DNA of 64,000 nucleotides from an alpha proteobacterium SCGC AAA028-D10 (GCA_000510845.1 AZOF01000002.1:1-64000), one strand, 5' to 3'. Shown: positions 48,039 through 58,407, numbered from the stretch's first letter. Made by a program: numbers and translations. Notes: generated by a model not told the origin, from the sequence alone.

Positions 48039-49045
48039 TAAGATAAGGACAATCCAACAATCTTATGTACTTCTTTTAAAGTTTTTTGAGATTCAATATT
48101 CGCTTTTTCACTTCCACTTTTTAATATCTTTTTAATTGCATCTGTATCTTTTTTAAATTCTTTAATCTTTTTCCCTATAGGAATAATTTCTTTAATCAAA
48201 GCTTCGCTTAGTTTATTTTTTAATTCAGAAAAATTTTTACCATTTAATTCTTTTAAAGTTTTTTCAATTGTATTGTTATTTAAAATAGAAAAGATATTGA
48301 TTAAATTTCTAGCCTCTGGTCTGTCTGCTAACTTTGACTCAGTGTCTGGAATCAAATCGTTATCTGTTTTTGCTTTTTTAATTTTTTGTACGATATCTTC
48401 TTCTGTGTCTGTTAAATTAATTCTTGAAGCCTCGGACTCATCAGATTTGCTCATCTTTTTAGTTCCATCTTTTAAACTCATTATTCTTGCAACTTCTTTT
48501 ATAATAATCGGTTCTGGTAATGTAAAAAAATCTTTGTAATTGAAATCATTATTAAATTTCACTGCAATATCTCTGCACAGTTCTAAGTGTTGTTTTTGAT
48601 CTTCTCCCACAGGAACGTGCGTTGCTTTATAAAGCAAAATATCGGCTGCCATTAAAATTGGATAAGAATAAAGACCAACGCTTGCTTTTTCTTTATTTGA
48701 TCCTGCTTTTTCTTTAAATTGTGTCATTCGGTTTAGCCAACCAATTCTTGCGACACAACTAAATATCCACGCTAATTCAGAATGCCCCGCAACACTTGAC
48801 TGGCAAAATATAACATTTTTTTTTGGATCTAATCCGCAGGCAAGAAAAACAGCTGCGGTTTCAATTATATTCTCTTTAAGTTTTTTTGGATCTTGAAAGA
48901 CAGTAATTGAATGAAGGTCTGCCAACATAAAATAGCACTCATAATCTTTTTGTAATTTAACAAAATTTTTAATTGCGCCTAAATAATTACCAAGATGAAG
49001 GTTTCCCGTTGGCTGAACACCGGATAAAATTCTATTTTTAATCAT
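48038..49045 (-). CDS. trpS: Tryptophanyl-tRNA synthetase
   Basis: The 335-residue class I synthetase is normal in length. The HIGH-like motif is in GNLHLGNYLGA (14-24) and the KMSKS motif is KKMSKSDES. The region MAADILLYKATHVPVGEDQKQHLEL is typical of the tryptophan-specific enzyme. It lies between murJ (7 bases upstream) and the uspA-like gene, which it overlaps by one base. Confidence 0.98.
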   Translation of the reverse strand: MIKNRILSGVQPTGNLHLGNYLGAIKNFVKLQKDYECYFMLADLHSITVFQDPKKLKENIIETAAVFLACGLDPKKNVIFCQSSVAGHSELAWIFSCVARIGWLNRMTQFKEKAGSNKEKASVGLYSYPILMAADILLYKATHVPVGEDQKQHLELCRDIAVKFNNDFNYKDFFTLPEPIIIKEVARIMSLKDGTKKMSKSDESEASRINLTDTEEDIVQKIKKAKTDNDLIPDTESKLADRPEARNLINIFSILNNNTIEKTLKELNGKNFSELKNKLSEALIKEIIPIGKKIKEFKKDTDAIKKILKSGSEKANIESQKTLKEVHKIVGLSLS

Positions 49046-49052
49046 TTAAAAT

Positions 49053-50567
49053 TTAAACCTTTAAATCTTTAATACGAAATGCTTTTAAAAAATAGGCAGT
49101 TAAAAAGTAGATAAACGCGGAGAATAAAACTACAGATATTAAAATTATCGCTTTTAATATCGTTTTTGATTCTAAATAATTTGCAAAATATTTTAATAAA
49201 ACAGAAAGAATTAACCCCATAATCAATGTGCAAAGAACTGATTTTATAAATCTAATTGCGAACAATTTATCAAAGGAATGATAGCCAGATTTAATAAGGT
49301 TTAATTGATAAACAAAAACTGTCAGCCAAGCAGAAATGCTGGTTGCAAGAGGTATAATTATAAAACCATAGCTCTTAAATAAGGAAAGACTAATTAAAAT
49401 ATTTAAAATCACCGAGAATAAAGACAAATAAAATGGAAATTTTGTATTGCTTCTTGCAAAATAAAAACTCGAATAAATTTTAATTAATCCAAAAGCAGGC
49501 AATCCTATTCCAAATAATAAAAGTGCCGCCGAAGTATTCATAACACTCTCTGCATCAAAAAAACCATAACCATACAGAGCTGATATAATTTGTTCAGATG
49601 CAAGAAATATTCCAACCGTTGCTGGTAACGATAAAAATAAACACAACTCTAAAGAACGATTTTGAATAAAATTTACTTTCACTAATTTCGATTTAAAAAC
49701 TTCTTTAGATAAACTTGGCAAAATAACAGTTGCAATTGCAATCCCGGTTAAAGCTAATGGTAATTGATAAATTCTATCTGCATAATATAAATAAGAAACT
49801 GCTCCACTTTCAAATGAAGCAATAATTGTGCCGATTAGAATATTTATTTGGTTTACGCCTGATGCGAAAACACTAGGCAATAATTTTCTAAAAAAAGATT
49901 TAACTTGGTCATTAATATTAATAATAAAGCTTAAATTAATTTTGAAATATTTTTTTGCAAAGAAAAATAAAAAAATAACCTGAATAATTCCTGCAATCGT
50001 TAACGCATAAGAAGATGCATAAACTATTTCTGTATGCGTGCTGTTAAAAAAAACTAAAGATAAAATTAATAAAATATTTAATATGATGGGTGCTGCGGCA
50101 GTGATAAAAAAATTTCCTTTTGAATTTAAAATAGCTGAAAGAAATGATGAAATGGATACAAAAAATAAAAAAGGAATGGTAATTCTACTAAGATCTACGG
50201 CAAGATCAAATTTTCCATCTATATCTTTAAAGCCAGGTGAAATAAGAAATAAAAACTCGGGTGTAAATATTTCAATAACAAAAACTATAAAAAGAATAAA
50301 AATAATTAATAAATTTAATATTTGGTTTGCAAACTGATTTTTTTTACTACCTTTTTGTTTTGTGTAAGCTGGAATAAAAGCTGAATTAAAAGAACCTTCC
50401 GCAAATAAAGATCTAAAAGTATTCGGTATTCTAAATGCAACAAAGAGAGCGTCCGCAACAGCTGAGGTTCCCAGAAACACCGCAATTAAAGTATCTCTTA
50501 AATATCCAAGAATTCTACTCAAAAAAGTCGAAAATCCAAAATAAGAGATATTTTTTAAAATATTCAT
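49053..50567 (-). CDS. murJ: Lipid II flippase MurJ
   Basis: The 504-residue integral membrane protein of the MOP/MVF family has about 14 predicted helices. The N-terminal signature FLSRILGYLRDTLIAVFLGTS contains the essential Arg residues, and FVAFRIPNTFRSLFAEGSFNSAFIP is diagnostic for MurJ. It flips lipid II across the inner membrane for peptidoglycan synthesis. It is first in the murJ-trpS-uspA unit and divergent from maeB across a 103-base AT-rich gap. Confidence 0.97.
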   Translation of the reverse strand: MNILKNISYFGFSTFLSRILGYLRDTLIAVFLGTSAVADALFVAFRIPNTFRSLFAEGSFNSAFIPAYTKQKGSKKNQFANQILNLLIIFILFIVFVIEIFTPEFLFLISPGFKDIDGKFDLAVDLSRITIPFLFFVSISSFLSAILNSKGNFFITAAAPIILNILLILSLVFFNSTHTEIVYASSYALTIAGIIQVIFLFFFAKKYFKINLSFIININDQVKSFFRKLLPSVFASGVNQINILIGTIIASFESGAVSYLYYADRIYQLPLALTGIAIATVILPSLSKEVFKSKLVKVNFIQNRSLELCLFLSLPATVGIFLASEQIISALYGYGFFDAESVMNTSAALLLFGIGLPAFGLIKIYSSFYFARSNTKFPFYLSLFSVILNILISLSLFKSYGFIIIPLATSISAWLTVFVYQLNLIKSGYHSFDKLFAIRFIKSVLCTLIMGLILSVLLKYFANYLESKTILKAIILISVVLFSAFIYFLTAYFLKAFRIKDLKV

Positions 50568-50670
50568 TTGATATTTAGTTTCAACTTTGTTTTAATAATT
50601 TAAAATCTAAGAACTTAGTATAAGAAAAATAACTTCTTCTTACAGTTTTATTTATATTAAAAACAATATT
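50568..50670. promoter_or_regulatory. Divergent murJ/maeB intergenic region
   Basis: These 103 AT-rich bases must hold promoters for both genes. I see a small inverted repeat, CTAAG-AA-CTTAG (50607-50618), which could be an operator, and several A/T hairpins. No promoter stands out clearly enough to place. Confidence 0.35.
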
Positions 50671-52938
50671 ATGGAAAAGTTTACAGATAAAGAAGCTTTA
50701 GACTATCATAGTCAGGGTAAGCCTGGAAAAATTGAAATAATTGCAAGTAAACCTATGGCAACCCAAAGAGATTTGGCGCTTGCCTATTCGCCTGGCGTTG
50801 CTGTTCCTGTTGAGGCGATAGCAAAAGATCCATCAAAAGTTTATGACTACACGAGCAAAGGAAATACTGTAGCTGTTATATCAAATGGGTCTGCAATTTT
50901 AGGACTTGGAAATTTAGGCGCACTTGCTTCAAAACCAGTCATGGAAGGTAAGGCTGTTCTTTTTAAAAGATTTGCCGACATTGACTCAATTGATATTGAA
51001 GTTGATTCACAGAACGCTGAAGAAATTATTAATTGTGTTGCTAAAATTGGAAACAGTTTTGGAGGCATCAACTTAGAAGATATCGCATCTCCAGATTGTT
51101 TTATTATTGAACAAGAATTAAAAAATAAACTTAAAATTCCTGTATTTCATGATGATCAACATGGAACGGCTATTATTACTGTGGCTGGAATTTTAAATGC
51201 TTTGGAAATTGTAAAAAAATCAATAAAAAAAGTTAGAATGGTTGTTAATGGCGCAGGAGCTGCCGGACTTTCCTGCGTGTCATTATTAAAGGCCATGGGC
51301 TTACCCGATGATAATGTAGTGATGTTAGATCGAGAAGGAGTAATTTATAAAGGCCGTCCAAAAGTAGATCAATTTAAATCAGCGCATGCTGTTAATACAA
51401 AACTTAGAACTTTAGAAGAGTCGATGAAAGGAGCAGATATTTTTTTAGGTTTATCTGCAAAAAATGTCGTAACACCGGCGATGGTGAAATCCATGGCAAA
51501 AGATCCAATTATTTTTGCTTGCGCAAATCCAGATCCTGAAATTCTTCCTGAATTAATAGAACAAACAAGAAGTGATGCAATTATTGCAACTGGAAGGTCT
51601 GATTATCCAAACCAAGTAAATAACGTTTTAGGTTTTCCATATATTTTTAGAGGGGCTTTAGATTGTAGAGCTAAAACTATTAATGAAGAAATGAAGATCG
51701 CTGCTGCAAAAGCCATAGCTGATCTTGCAAAAGAAGATGTGCCTGATGAAGTGGTTGCAGCTTACGGCGGCGAAAGACCAAAGTTTGGAAAAAATTATAT
51801 TATTCCGTCTCCTTTTGATCCAAGATTAATTAGAAATGTATCTGCTGCGGTAGCAGAAGCTGCTATGAAAAGTGGCGTTGCTCAGAAGAAAATCGAAGAT
51901 ATCGCCGCATATAAGGATAGTCTTGCTGCAAGATTAGATCCTTCTGTTGGTTTCTTACAAAACATTTATGCACAAGTTAGAAAAAAACAAAAAAGAGTTA
52001 TTTTTGCAGAGGGCGAAGAAGAGTCTATGCTTAGAGCTGCGATCGATTTTAAAAATAATGGTCTTGGAACTCCTGTTTTGATTGGAAGCAGCGAAAAAAT
52101 AGCTCAACAGCTTAAAGATCTTGGTCTAACATTGGATAAATCTATTGAAATTCACAATTCTAAAGATGAAAAGCAAAGACAAAGATATTCAGATCATATT
52201 TACAAAAGATTACAAAGAAAAGGTTTCTTAAAAAGAGACTGCGATAGATTAATTAGAACAAATAGAATTGTTTTTGGATCTTGCATGGTTGATCTTGGCG
52301 ATGCAGATGCAATGGTAACAGGTGTAACTAGAACTTTCAGCGATACTTTGGAAAATATTAAATACGTTGTAGATGAAAGACCAGGTGAAATTATTTTTGG
52401 ACTTACAATTGTTGTTACCAAAAAAGGAACGGTATTTATTGCAGATACAAACGTTCATGAATATCCAACTGCAGAAAATTTAGCAGATATAGCCATTTCT
52501 TCAGCTAGAGTTGCAAAAACTCTTGGCTTTACTCCAAGAGTTGCTTTTCTTGCTCATTCAACATTTGGAAAGCCTATGTCTGAGAGAAGTATTCATTTAA
52601 GAGAAGCTAGAGATTTACTTGAAAAAAGAAAAGTTGATTTCGAATTTGAAGGAGAGATGCAACCAGATGTAGCTTTAAATCCAAAATTTAAAACTATTTA
52701 TCCATTTTCAAAATTATCAGCACCTGCAAATATTTTAATTATGCCAGCAATTCACAGCGCTGCAATTTCTACAAAATTACTTAAAGAACTGGGTGGCAGC
52801 ACATTAATTGGTCCTTTGTTAATTGGATTAAATAAACCTATTGAAATTGCAACTTTACGATCAAAAGTTTCTGATATCTTTAATATGGCAGCTATTGCCG
52901 CTTTTTCTTCAGACATAATTAAATATAAAAAGAATTAA
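50671..52938 (+). CDS. maeB: NADP-type malic enzyme with phosphotransacetylase-like domain
   Basis: The 755-residue multidomain enzyme decarboxylates malate to pyruvate. The N-terminal malic domain has DLALAYSPGVAVP, FHDDQHGTAI and the nucleotide-binding VVNGAGAAGLSC (about 191-202). The C-terminal third (about 430-755) is a phosphotransacetylase-like domain (IFAEGEEESMLRAA, DADAMVTGVTRTF) that is usually regulatory and not catalytic. It stands alone on the plus strand between murJ and the BON lipoprotein gene. Its stop shares TTAA with the convergent gene, and a hairpin follows at 52940. Confidence 0.96.
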   Translation: MEKFTDKEALDYHSQGKPGKIEIIASKPMATQRDLALAYSPGVAVPVEAIAKDPSKVYDYTSKGNTVAVISNGSAILGLGNLGALASKPVMEGKAVLFKRFADIDSIDIEVDSQNAEEIINCVAKIGNSFGGINLEDIASPDCFIIEQELKNKLKIPVFHDDQHGTAIITVAGILNALEIVKKSIKKVRMVVNGAGAAGLSCVSLLKAMGLPDDNVVMLDREGVIYKGRPKVDQFKSAHAVNTKLRTLEESMKGADIFLGLSAKNVVTPAMVKSMAKDPIIFACANPDPEILPELIEQTRSDAIIATGRSDYPNQVNNVLGFPYIFRGALDCRAKTINEEMKIAAAKAIADLAKEDVPDEVVAAYGGERPKFGKNYIIPSPFDPRLIRNVSAAVAEAAMKSGVAQKKIEDIAAYKDSLAARLDPSVGFLQNIYAQVRKKQKRVIFAEGEEESMLRAAIDFKNNGLGTPVLIGSSEKIAQQLKDLGLTLDKSIEIHNSKDEKQRQRYSDHIYKRLQRKGFLKRDCDRLIRTNRIVFGSCMVDLGDADAMVTGVTRTFSDTLENIKYVVDERPGEIIFGLTIVVTKKGTVFIADTNVHEYPTAENLADIAISSARVAKTLGFTPRVAFLAHSTFGKPMSERSIHLREARDLLEKRKVDFEFEGEMQPDVALNPKFKTIYPFSKLSAPANILIMPAIHSAAISTKLLKELGGSTLIGPLLIGLNKPIEIATLRSKVSDIFNMAAIAAFSSDIIKYKKN

Positions 52939-53522
52939 AGATAATTTTTTCTGGATAAATTATCAGCAAGAATAATACTTGGAACAACTTCAACTACATC
53001 AGGTATTAATTTTGCCTCTTTAATAACCTCTTCAAGCTCAGCTGTAGTTTTTGCCATTCCATAAATATAAATTTTACCATTAATAGTTTCTAAATTGTAA
53101 TTTCGAGAATTAATTTTTTTATTTATTAACAAACTTGTTTCCAATTGTGCAGATATTAAAATATCTTTTGCTCTCTGTCTGAAAGAAGTTTCATCAGCAA
53201 TAACAATGTCATTTCTTACAGCTTTAATCCCTGCTGTTTCCCATGCAAATTTTGTCATTTTTAATTTATCTTCTGCATTTTCAACGCGTCCACTTAGAAT
53301 AGCAGTTCCATCTATAACTTTAACATTTAAAAATATTTGTTTGTAATTGTTCTGAATAATTTTCTTCATGATAAGTGTTTCTGCTAATTTATCATCTAAA
53401 TATAATCCTGGAGATCTTGGATCTAAATTAATATTAACACCAATACCAAAAATGGTTGACGTAAAATTTCCAATACATGACGTTAAAAATAAAAATATAA
53501 AAATTACTTTTAAAAATTTCAT
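52935..53522 (-). CDS. BON-domain outer-membrane-type lipoprotein (DolP/YraP-like)
   Basis: The 195-residue protein has a lipoprotein signal (FIFLFLTSCIG, lipobox LTSC with Cys16). Two BON domains follow: the first around NVKVIDGTAILSGRVENAED, the second around NGKIYIYGMAKTTAELEEV. BON domains bind phospholipid. The rsmI neighbour and two-BON layout match the YraP/DolP lipoproteins of proteobacteria, which support outer membrane integrity. That functional transfer is inferred. It overlaps rsmI by 4 bases and is convergent with maeB. Confidence 0.85.
   Translation of the reverse strand: MKFLKVIFIFLFLTSCIGNFTSTIFGIGVNINLDPRSPGLYLDDKLAETLIMKKIIQNNYKQIFLNVKVIDGTAILSGRVENAEDKLKMTKFAWETAGIKAVRNDIVIADETSFRQRAKDILISAQLETSLLINKKINSRNYNLETINGKIYIYGMAKTTAELEEVIKEAKLIPDVVEVVPSIILADNLSRKNYL
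52940..52964. repeat. Inverted repeat at the maeB/BON-lipoprotein junction
   Basis: GATAATTT (52940-52947) and AAATTATC (52957-52964) are perfectly complementary around a 9-base loop. The repeat starts one base after the maeB stop and lies in the 3' coding end of the lipoprotein gene. No long T tract follows on either strand, so termination is uncertain. Confidence 0.45.
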
Positions 53523-54376
53523 TTCTTTTTATTTAACATTAAAATTTTTTTATAAATTTCTTGTTTAGAAAATTTAAATTTTTTAGATAAATATTTTGCA
53601 AGATCTGCTGTTTTCATTTTTTTTGCTAAATTTAAAATTTCTTTATTTAAATCAACATTTTGGTCATTATTTTTATTCGCCTCAGAAGACAACACTATTG
53701 TAAACTCCCCTTTAAGAATAATTGATTTAACTTTATCAAGAATATTATCGAGCGTTCCTTTAATTATATTCTCATGTATTTTTGTAATTTCTTTAGCAAT
53801 TAGTATCTGTCTTTCTCCAAGAAACTCTATCATTTCTTTTATTATAGAAACTAAGTCTCTCGCTGGTAAAAATATAATAATTGAACTATCTAAATTAGAA
53901 AATTTTTCATAAATTTTTTTTCTCTCTCCTAATTTTTTAGGTAAAAATCCATAAAAATAATAATCATCACTATAACCTGCTAAACTAAAAGCCGCTGTTA
54001 CTGCTGATGCTCCAGGTATTGGAATAATTTTTATATTATTTTTTTCAATTTCATTAATTAGGATTTTTCCAGGATCGGATATCAAGGGCGTTCCAGCATC
54101 GCTTATTAGAGATACAATTTTATTTTTTTTGAAAATTTCTAATATTTTTTCAACCGACTGTTTTTCATTAAACTTATGATATGAAAATAATTGAGCTTTA
54201 ATGTCATAATAATCTAATAATTTTTTTGAAACTCTTTTATCTTCGCATAAAATAATATCTGATTTTTTTAAAATATTTAAAGCTCGTATTGTAATATCAG
54301 CTAAATTTCCAATGGGTGTTGAGACTAAATAAAGTCCTTTTTCTAAATTCTGATCTACAAATTTAATATTTTCCAT
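53519..54376 (-). CDS. rsmI: 16S rRNA 2'-O-ribose C1402 methyltransferase RsmI
   Basis: The 285-residue tetrapyrrole-methylase-fold enzyme has GLYLVSTPIGNLADIT at the N-terminus, CEDKRVSKKLLDYY, LISDAGTPLISDPG, IPIPGASAVTAA and YFYGFLP, all RsmI signatures. It methylates C1402 in the 30S decoding centre. It is upstream of the BON lipoprotein gene with a 4-base overlap. The YraN-type gene that often accompanies rsmI is missing. Confidence 0.96.
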   Translation of the reverse strand: MENIKFVDQNLEKGLYLVSTPIGNLADITIRALNILKKSDIILCEDKRVSKKLLDYYDIKAQLFSYHKFNEKQSVEKILEIFKKNKIVSLISDAGTPLISDPGKILINEIEKNNIKIIPIPGASAVTAAFSLAGYSDDYYFYGFLPKKLGERKKIYEKFSNLDSSIIIFLPARDLVSIIKEMIEFLGERQILIAKEITKIHENIIKGTLDNILDKVKSIILKGEFTIVLSSEANKNNDQNVDLNKEILNLAKKMKTADLAKYLSKKFKFSKQEIYKKILMLNKKK

Positions 54377-54380
54377 AAAT

Positions 54381-54998
54381 CTAATATTTGAAATATCTTT
54401 TTATTTTATTAAACGCTTTATAACGATGACTAATTTTATCCTTTAAATTAGCCTTCATTTCACCAAAGGTTTTTGTATACCCATTTGGAATAAATATAGG
54501 GTCATAGCCAAATCCATTATTTCCTTTAGATGCTTTTGAAATTTTACCATTAACTGTTCCACTAAATGTTTTGTATGTTCCATTTGGAAAAGCAATTGCT
54601 AATGAACAATAAAATCTAGCTTTATTTTTTTTGTTTAATTTTTTTTTCTTTTTTAGTTTTGAATAAACTTTTTTAATTGCTAGTTTAAAATCTTTTTTCT
54701 TTCCTGCCCATCTTGCTGAATAAATTCCAGGTGCCTTATTTAAAGTTGATATTTCTAGTCCAGAATCATCGGATAAAGATATTAATTTAGATTTTTCTGC
54801 ACAGTACCTAGCTTTAATTGCAGCGTTGCCTTCAAATGTTTTTTCATTTTCAATAGGTTCGATCAGATTAAAATCTTTTGGACTGTAAAAGGTAATGTGT
54901 TTTGGTAATAATTCTTTAATCTCTGAAAGTTTTCCTTTATTGTTCGTTGCTATCAATAAAGATTTTATATTTTTTAAATTTCGTAACTTATTTTTCAA
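54381..54998 (-). CDS. rdgB: XTP/dITP diphosphatase (RdgB/HAM1)
   Basis: The 205-residue house-cleaning enzyme hydrolyses non-canonical purine triphosphates. It has LLIATNNKGKLSEIKELL near the N-terminus, LSDDSGLEI (metal-binding Asp), PGIYSARWAG and the C-terminal GFGYDPIFIPNGYTKTFGEM. It overlaps rph by 11 bases and precedes rsmI by 4 bases. The rph-rdgB pairing is widespread in bacteria. Confidence 0.96.
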   Translation of the reverse strand: MKNKLRNLKNIKSLLIATNNKGKLSEIKELLPKHITFYSPKDFNLIEPIENEKTFEGNAAIKARYCAEKSKLISLSDDSGLEISTLNKAPGIYSARWAGKKKDFKLAIKKVYSKLKKKKKLNKKNKARFYCSLAIAFPNGTYKTFSGTVNGKISKASKGNNGFGYDPIFIPNGYTKTFGEMKANLKDKISHRYKAFNKIKRYFKY

Positions 54999-55704
54999 AA
55001 CAAGACTTTTGATGTTGTATTATTTCTTTTATTGCACTCTTTGATATTTTTAGCATTTCACTTAGATCTTGATCTGAAAATGTCTTTCTTTCTCCAGTTG
55101 CTTGGATTTCAACTAATTGCATATTCTCAGTTATGACAAAATTAGCATCAATTTCTGCTTTGCTATCTTCTTCATAATTTAAATCTAATAAAATTTTACC
55201 ATCTACAATTCCACAGCTAACCGCAGCCACATATTGCTGCATTGGATTTATTTTAATTTCTTTATTTCGTAGTAATTGTTCAATGCACAATTTTAATGCA
55301 ACAAAACCACCGGTAATAGCCGCTGTTCTTGTTCCACCATCAGCAGTTAAGACATCGCAATCAATAGTAATTAATTTTTCATTTAACAATCCAAGATCGA
55401 CAATAGCTCTTAATGATCTTCCAATTAATCTTTGAATCTCTGATGTTCTTCCACCTATTTTACCAACCGCGGCCTCTCGTCTCATTCTTTCATGGGTAGA
55501 CCTTGGCAACATTCCATACTCTGCTGTAACCCAACCCTTTCCTGAACCAACAAGCCATCTTGGAACTTTTGAGTCAACTGAAGCAGTACAAACAACCTGA
55601 GTTTCTCCAAACTTAACGAGACAAGAACCATCTGAATTTTTGATAAAATTTGGAATTATCTCAATTTTTCTTAAACTAAGATTGTCTCTGTTATCTTTTC
55701 TCAT
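54988..55704 (-). CDS. rph: Ribonuclease PH
   Basis: The phosphorolytic exoribonuclease trims tRNA 3' ends. I chose the ATG at 55704, giving 238 residues, the standard length, beginning MRKDNRDNLSLR. An upstream in-frame ATG at 55827 would add a 41-residue hydrophobic stretch foreign to the family and overlap grpE. Motifs include GWVTAEYGMLPRSTHERMRRE, IDCDVLTADGGTRTAAITGG and KAEIDANFVIT. It is divergent from grpE over 78 bases and overlaps rdgB by 11. Confidence 0.96.
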   Translation of the reverse strand: MRKDNRDNLSLRKIEIIPNFIKNSDGSCLVKFGETQVVCTASVDSKVPRWLVGSGKGWVTAEYGMLPRSTHERMRREAAVGKIGGRTSEIQRLIGRSLRAIVDLGLLNEKLITIDCDVLTADGGTRTAAITGGFVALKLCIEQLLRNKEIKINPMQQYVAAVSCGIVDGKILLDLNYEEDSKAEIDANFVITENMQLVEIQATGERKTFSDQDLSEMLKISKSAIKEIIQHQKSCFEK

Positions 55705-55782
55705 AATAAAGCTAGAAATCTGAAATATAGTACTTATATATGTGAAAAAAATTGTAAAGTATTGCTCTAAATATATAGGCTT

Positions 55783-56340
55783 ATGAATAATAACGAAGAA
55801 ACTAATTCTAATAAAGACCAAGAACAAAAAATAGATACTCCAGAAAATAATGAAGTAGAACCTAATATAGAAATTGATCTTGAGAAAAAAATCGAAGAAT
55901 TAAATGATAAGTTACTTCGCTCACTAGCCGAAAATCAAAATCTTAGAAAAATTCATGAAAAAGAAAGAGAAGATTTAATTAAATATAGCTCCTCTTCTTT
56001 TGCTAGAGAAATACTTAACCTTGCTGATAATTTAGAAAGAGCCTTTAGTTTATTTAAAGATAATCCTAAATTTAAGTCAGATGAATTTAAAGACACAATG
56101 CTTGGAATAGAACTTATCGAAAAAGAATTAATAAATAGCTTTGACAAGAATGGAATAAAATCATTTGAGGCTATGGGTAAAAAATTTGATCCAAATTTTC
56201 ATCAAGCATTGAATGAAGTAGAAAGCGAACAAGAAGATGGAATAGTTATAAATGAGATTCAAAAAGGCTATATGTTAAATGATAGACTTTTAAGACCTGC
56301 GCTAGTGTCTATTTCTAAAAAAAAGACTAATACTAATTAA
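55783..56340 (+). CDS. grpE: Nucleotide exchange factor GrpE
   Basis: The 185-residue cochaperone releases ADP from DnaK. An acidic disordered N-terminus (about 1-30) leads into a long coiled coil (KKIEELNDKLLRSLAENQNLRKI) and a beta-rich wing with GMGKKFDPNFHQALNEVE-like AMGKKFDPNFHQALNEVE and GYMLNDRLLRPALVSI. It begins the grpE-dnaK-dnaJ series, which are often on separate transcripts in alphaproteobacteria. A 120-base gap separates it from dnaK. Confidence 0.96.
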   Translation: MNNNEETNSNKDQEQKIDTPENNEVEPNIEIDLEKKIEELNDKLLRSLAENQNLRKIHEKEREDLIKYSSSSFAREILNLADNLERAFSLFKDNPKFKSDEFKDTMLGIELIEKELINSFDKNGIKSFEAMGKKFDPNFHQALNEVESEQEDGIVINEIQKGYMLNDRLLRPALVSISKKKTNTN

Positions 56341-56400
56341 TAAGTCAATAAAGCCAAACAAATTAAGGGTTTTTTAATAAAAAAAATTTAGCCTCAAAGG

Positions 56401-56427
56401 TTGTAATCTTAAAATTAAGCACCACAT
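56401..56427 (+). promoter_or_regulatory. Candidate heat-shock (RpoH) promoter of dnaK
   Basis: In the 120-base gap before dnaK, TTGTAA (56401-56406) lies 15 bases before CCACAT (56422-56427). Compared with the RpoH consensus (CTTGAA ... CCCCAT), the -35 is imperfect and the -10 differs at one position. Start would fall near 56434, about 27 bases before the ATG. The rest of the gap is AT-rich and shows no other structure. Confidence 0.4.
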
Positions 56428-56460
56428 AGGGTTAACAAATTAATTAAAAAACAAAATTTT

Positions 56461-58374
56461 ATGTCAAAAATTATTGGAATAGATTTAGGAACTACAAACT
56501 CATGCGTTGCCATTATGGACGGTGCGCAGCCAAAAGTATTAGAGAATGTGGAGGGCGCTCGAACAACTCCTTCTATTGTAGCATTTACAGAGTCTGGTGA
56601 AAAATTAGTTGGACTGCCTGCAAAAAGACAGGCTGTAACTAATCCTGAAAATACCTTTTTTTCAGTTAAAAGATTGATTGGAAAAAGTTTTGATGAATCA
56701 AATTTAAAAAAAGACATACAGGGACTTCCTTACAAAGTAATCAAATCTGACGGTGGTACGGATGCATGGGTTCAATCTCGTGATAAAAAATATTCTCCAA
56801 GTCAAATTTCTGCTTTTATTTTAATGAAGATGAAAGAAACTGCAGAAAAATATCTTGGTAGCGAAGTAAAACAGGCAGTTATAACTGTTCCTGCATACTT
56901 TAATGACGCTCAAAGACAAGCAACTAAAGATGCTGGAAAAATTGCAGGTCTTGAGGTTTTAAGAATTATAAATGAACCAACCGCTGCAGCTCTTGCTTAT
57001 GGTCTTGATAAGAAAAAAGCTAAAACAATTGCTGTATATGATTTAGGTGGTGGTACCTTCGATATTTCAGTTCTTGAATTAGGAGATGGTGTATTTGAAG
57101 TTAAATCTACAAACGGAAATACTTCTTTAGGAGGAGATGATTTTGATGCTGTAGTAACAGATTATATTATTGAAGAATTTAAAAAAGAAAGCGGAATCAA
57201 TTTAAAAACTGACAAATTGGCACTACAAAGAATAAGAGAAGCCGCTGAAAAAGCAAAAATAGAGTTATCTTCCTCAGCTCAAACTGAAGTGAATTTACCT
57301 TTCATAACAGCAGATAAAAGTGGTCCAAAACACGTTAACATGAAAATCACAAGAGCAAAGCTTGAAGCTCTTACTGCGGCACTAATTGAAAAAACTATAG
57401 AGCCTTGCAAAGTTGCTCTAAAAGATTCTGGTTATACTGCATCTGAAATTAATGAAGTTATTCTTGTTGGTGGAATGACAAGAATGCCAAAAGTTGTTGA
57501 AGCAGTTAAAAGTTTCTTTGGAAAAGAACCAAACCAAAGCGTTAACCCTGATGAAGTTGTTGCTTTAGGTGCTGCTGTTCAGGCGGGTGTATTGCAAGGT
57601 GATGTTAAAGACGTTCTTCTTCTTGATGTCACTCCATTGTCACTTGGTATTGAAACTTTAGGAGGGGTATTCACAAGATTAATTGAAAAAAATACAACAA
57701 TTCCTACTAAAAAAAGCCAAACGTTCTCAACAGCTGAAAATAACCAGCCAGCTGTGACAATTAGAGTTTTCCAAGGTGAAAGAGAAATGGCAAATGACAA
57801 TAAATTACTTGGCAACTTTGAGCTAACAGGAATTGCGCCAGCTCCAAGAGGTGTTCCTCAAATTGAAGTTACATTTGATATTGATGCAAATGGTATCGTC
57901 AATGTTTCTGCAAAAGATAAGGGAACTGGAAAAGAACAGAAAATTCAAATTCAAGCTTCAGGTGGTTTAACCGATGAAGAAATTCAAAAAATGGTTAAAG
58001 AAGCTGAAGCTAATAAAGAAGCTGATAAGAAGAAAAGAGAAGAAGTTGATGCAAAAAACCATGCTGACTCTTTGATAGCTTCAACTGAACAAAGCTTAAA
58101 AGAACATGAAAGCAAAATTTCAGAAGCTGATAAAAAAGCAATTGAAAAAGATATGGAAGATCTAAAAGAGGCTATTAAATCTGACAAAACTGAAGATATT
58201 AAAACTAAAACTCAACAGTTAATGACTTCTTCTATGAAGTTAGGTGAGGCAATATATAAAGCTCAGCAAGATACTGCTGGGGCTTCAAAAACAGATGCTA
58301 AGTCTGATGATAAAAAAGATGTAGTTGATGCCGAGTTTGAAGAAGTAAAAGACGATAACAAAAAGAACGGCTAA
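56461..58374 (+). CDS. dnaK: Chaperone protein DnaK (Hsp70)
   Basis: The 637-residue Hsp70 is full length. The N-terminal ATPase domain has [15 protein letters not shown] (5-19), [18 protein letters not shown] and [13 protein letters not shown]. The linker is [13 protein letters not shown]. The substrate-binding domain and helical lid follow, ending in the acidic tail [18 protein letters not shown] typical of proteobacterial DnaK. It works with GrpE upstream and DnaJ, whose gene starts 33 bases downstream. A possible RpoH promoter precedes it. Confidence 0.99.
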   Translation: MSKIIGIDLGTTNSCVAIMDGAQPKVLENVEGARTTPSIVAFTESGEKLVGLPAKRQAVTNPENTFFSVKRLIGKSFDESNLKKDIQGLPYKVIKSDGGTDAWVQSRDKKYSPSQISAFILMKMKETAEKYLGSEVKQAVITVPAYFNDAQRQATKDAGKIAGLEVLRIINEPTAAALAYGLDKKKAKTIAVYDLGGGTFDISVLELGDGVFEVKSTNGNTSLGGDDFDAVVTDYIIEEFKKESGINLKTDKLALQRIREAAEKAKIELSSSAQTEVNLPFITADKSGPKHVNMKITRAKLEALTAALIEKTIEPCKVALKDSGYTASEINEVILVGGMTRMPKVVEAVKSFFGKEPNQSVNPDEVVALGAAVQAGVLQGDVKDVLLLDVTPLSLGIETLGGVFTRLIEKNTTIPTKKSQTFSTAENNQPAVTIRVFQGEREMANDNKLLGNFELTGIAPAPRGVPQIEVTFDIDANGIVNVSAKDKGTGKEQKIQIQASGGLTDEEIQKMVKEAEANKEADKKKREEVDAKNHADSLIASTEQSLKEHESKISEADKKAIEKDMEDLKEAIKSDKTEDIKTKTQQLMTSSMKLGEAIYKAQQDTAGASKTDAKSDDKKDVVDAEFEEVKDDNKKNG

Positions 58375-58407
58375 TCCATTTATAACTGGTTTCGCCCCTA
58401 AGTCATT

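Noticed and set aside
55712-55742. RpoH-like promoter upstream of grpE (CTAGAA, 15 bases, CTTATATA).
   Set aside because: The -10 lacks the CCCCAT core and the match is too weak in an AT-rich gap.
55704-55827. N-terminal 41-residue hydrophobic extension of RNase PH from an upstream ATG.
   Set aside because: It would be foreign to the family, overlaps grpE, and the 238-residue form from 55704 matches the standard length exactly.
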